Of a stretch of 64,000 nt of DNA, positions 63,974-64,000 are shown piece by piece. Origin of the DNA: CAVRGQ01 sp963720785 (GTDB lineage Bacteria; Actinomycetota; Acidimicrobiia; IMCC26256; DASPTH01). The first letter of the stretch is position 1; every line of letters begins with the position of its first letter. The notes under the pieces are model-generated. The model ran no database searches. It was not told the DNA's origin and saw only the letters and a list, made by a program, of their open reading frames with translations. Both the position numbers and the translations under genes were made by a program. The stretch is taken from assembly GCA_963720785.1 (NCBI GenBank), contig CAVRGQ010000004.1, forward strand, positions 186,001-250,000, given 5' to 3'.

Positions 63974-64000
63974 ATGGACATCGACGCCGACGTGAAGGCC
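63974..64000 (+). CDS. Start of a probable CsoR-family regulator (cut by the window end)
   Basis: Only nine codons are present, MDIDADVKA, from ATG 63974 with AGGAGG eight bases upstream. The short N-terminus fits metal-sensitive (CsoR/DUF156) regulators, and the operator in its own promoter fits autoregulation, but nine residues cannot prove it. Confidence 0.45.

Overview
This is a GC-rich chromosomal window from an actinobacterium, and it contains the replication origin. The gene order of the first 36 kb matches the dnaA neighbourhood known from Mycobacterium tuberculosis: pcnA/cca, a large secreted DUF6049 protein, murJ, an ECF sigma/anti-sigma pair, trxB-trxA, a CwlM-like protein, then leftward parB-parA-rsmG-jag-yidC-yidD-rnpA-rpmH, then rightward dnaA-oriC-dnaN-recF-DUF721-gyrB-gyrA-DUF3566-tRNA-Ile. 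DUF3499, DUF5318 and DUF3566 proteins also point to Actinomycetota. A deep-branching lineage such as Acidimicrobiia is my inference, because no rRNA is present.

Layout. 0.1-6.2 kb: panB with a DUF192 protein, DUF5318, a PadR regulator coupled to inositol-phosphate synthase, a SAM methyltransferase, and the CCA-adding enzyme. 6.2-19 kb: DUF3499, a PilT-family ATPase, and the envelope/redox block (acetyltransferase, DUF6049, MurJ, DegV, a receptor Ser/Thr kinase, sigma/anti-sigma, TrxB, TrxA, CwlM-like pseudo-amidase). 19-25.3 kb: ParAB with two parS sites, then RsmG, Jag, YidC, YidD, RnpA and L34. 25.3-36.5 kb: DnaA boxes, dnaA, oriC, dnaN, recF, gyrB, and gyrA carrying a full-length homing-endonuclease intein.

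36.5-52.7 kb: in M. tuberculosis tRNA-Ile and tRNA-Ala lie side by side; here they are about 16 kb apart. Between them are an arylsulfotransferase-like lipoprotein, small envelope proteins, a DUF1906 lipoprotein, UppP, and a co-directional group of surface proteins: two TasA/SipW-type secreted proteins, a giant protein of about 2570 residues built from Ig-like modules with recent internal duplications, a damaged small lipoprotein gene, and a membrane-anchored Thr/Pro-rich protein. This is the best candidate for an undescribed surface or matrix-fibre system.

52.7-64 kb: metabolic and accessory genes (methyltransferase, SDRs, nitronate monooxygenase-like protein, an ArsR-controlled SRPBCC protein, a LigA-type membrane protein). 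The end is a CsoR-type stress cluster: four operator palindromes of the ATACCC-N4-GGGTAT type surround DUF2892 proteins, an MMPL exporter, a TehB-like methyltransferase and the first codons of what looks like the csoR-family gene itself.

Sequence quality. At least 15 genes, including essential ones (gyrA, jag, cca), are broken by single-base insertions or deletions, while neighbours such as dnaA, dnaN and gyrB are intact. One indel is proved by comparison with a near-identical repeat copy. I treat these as sequencing or assembly errors, not pseudogenes, and give corrected gene spans.
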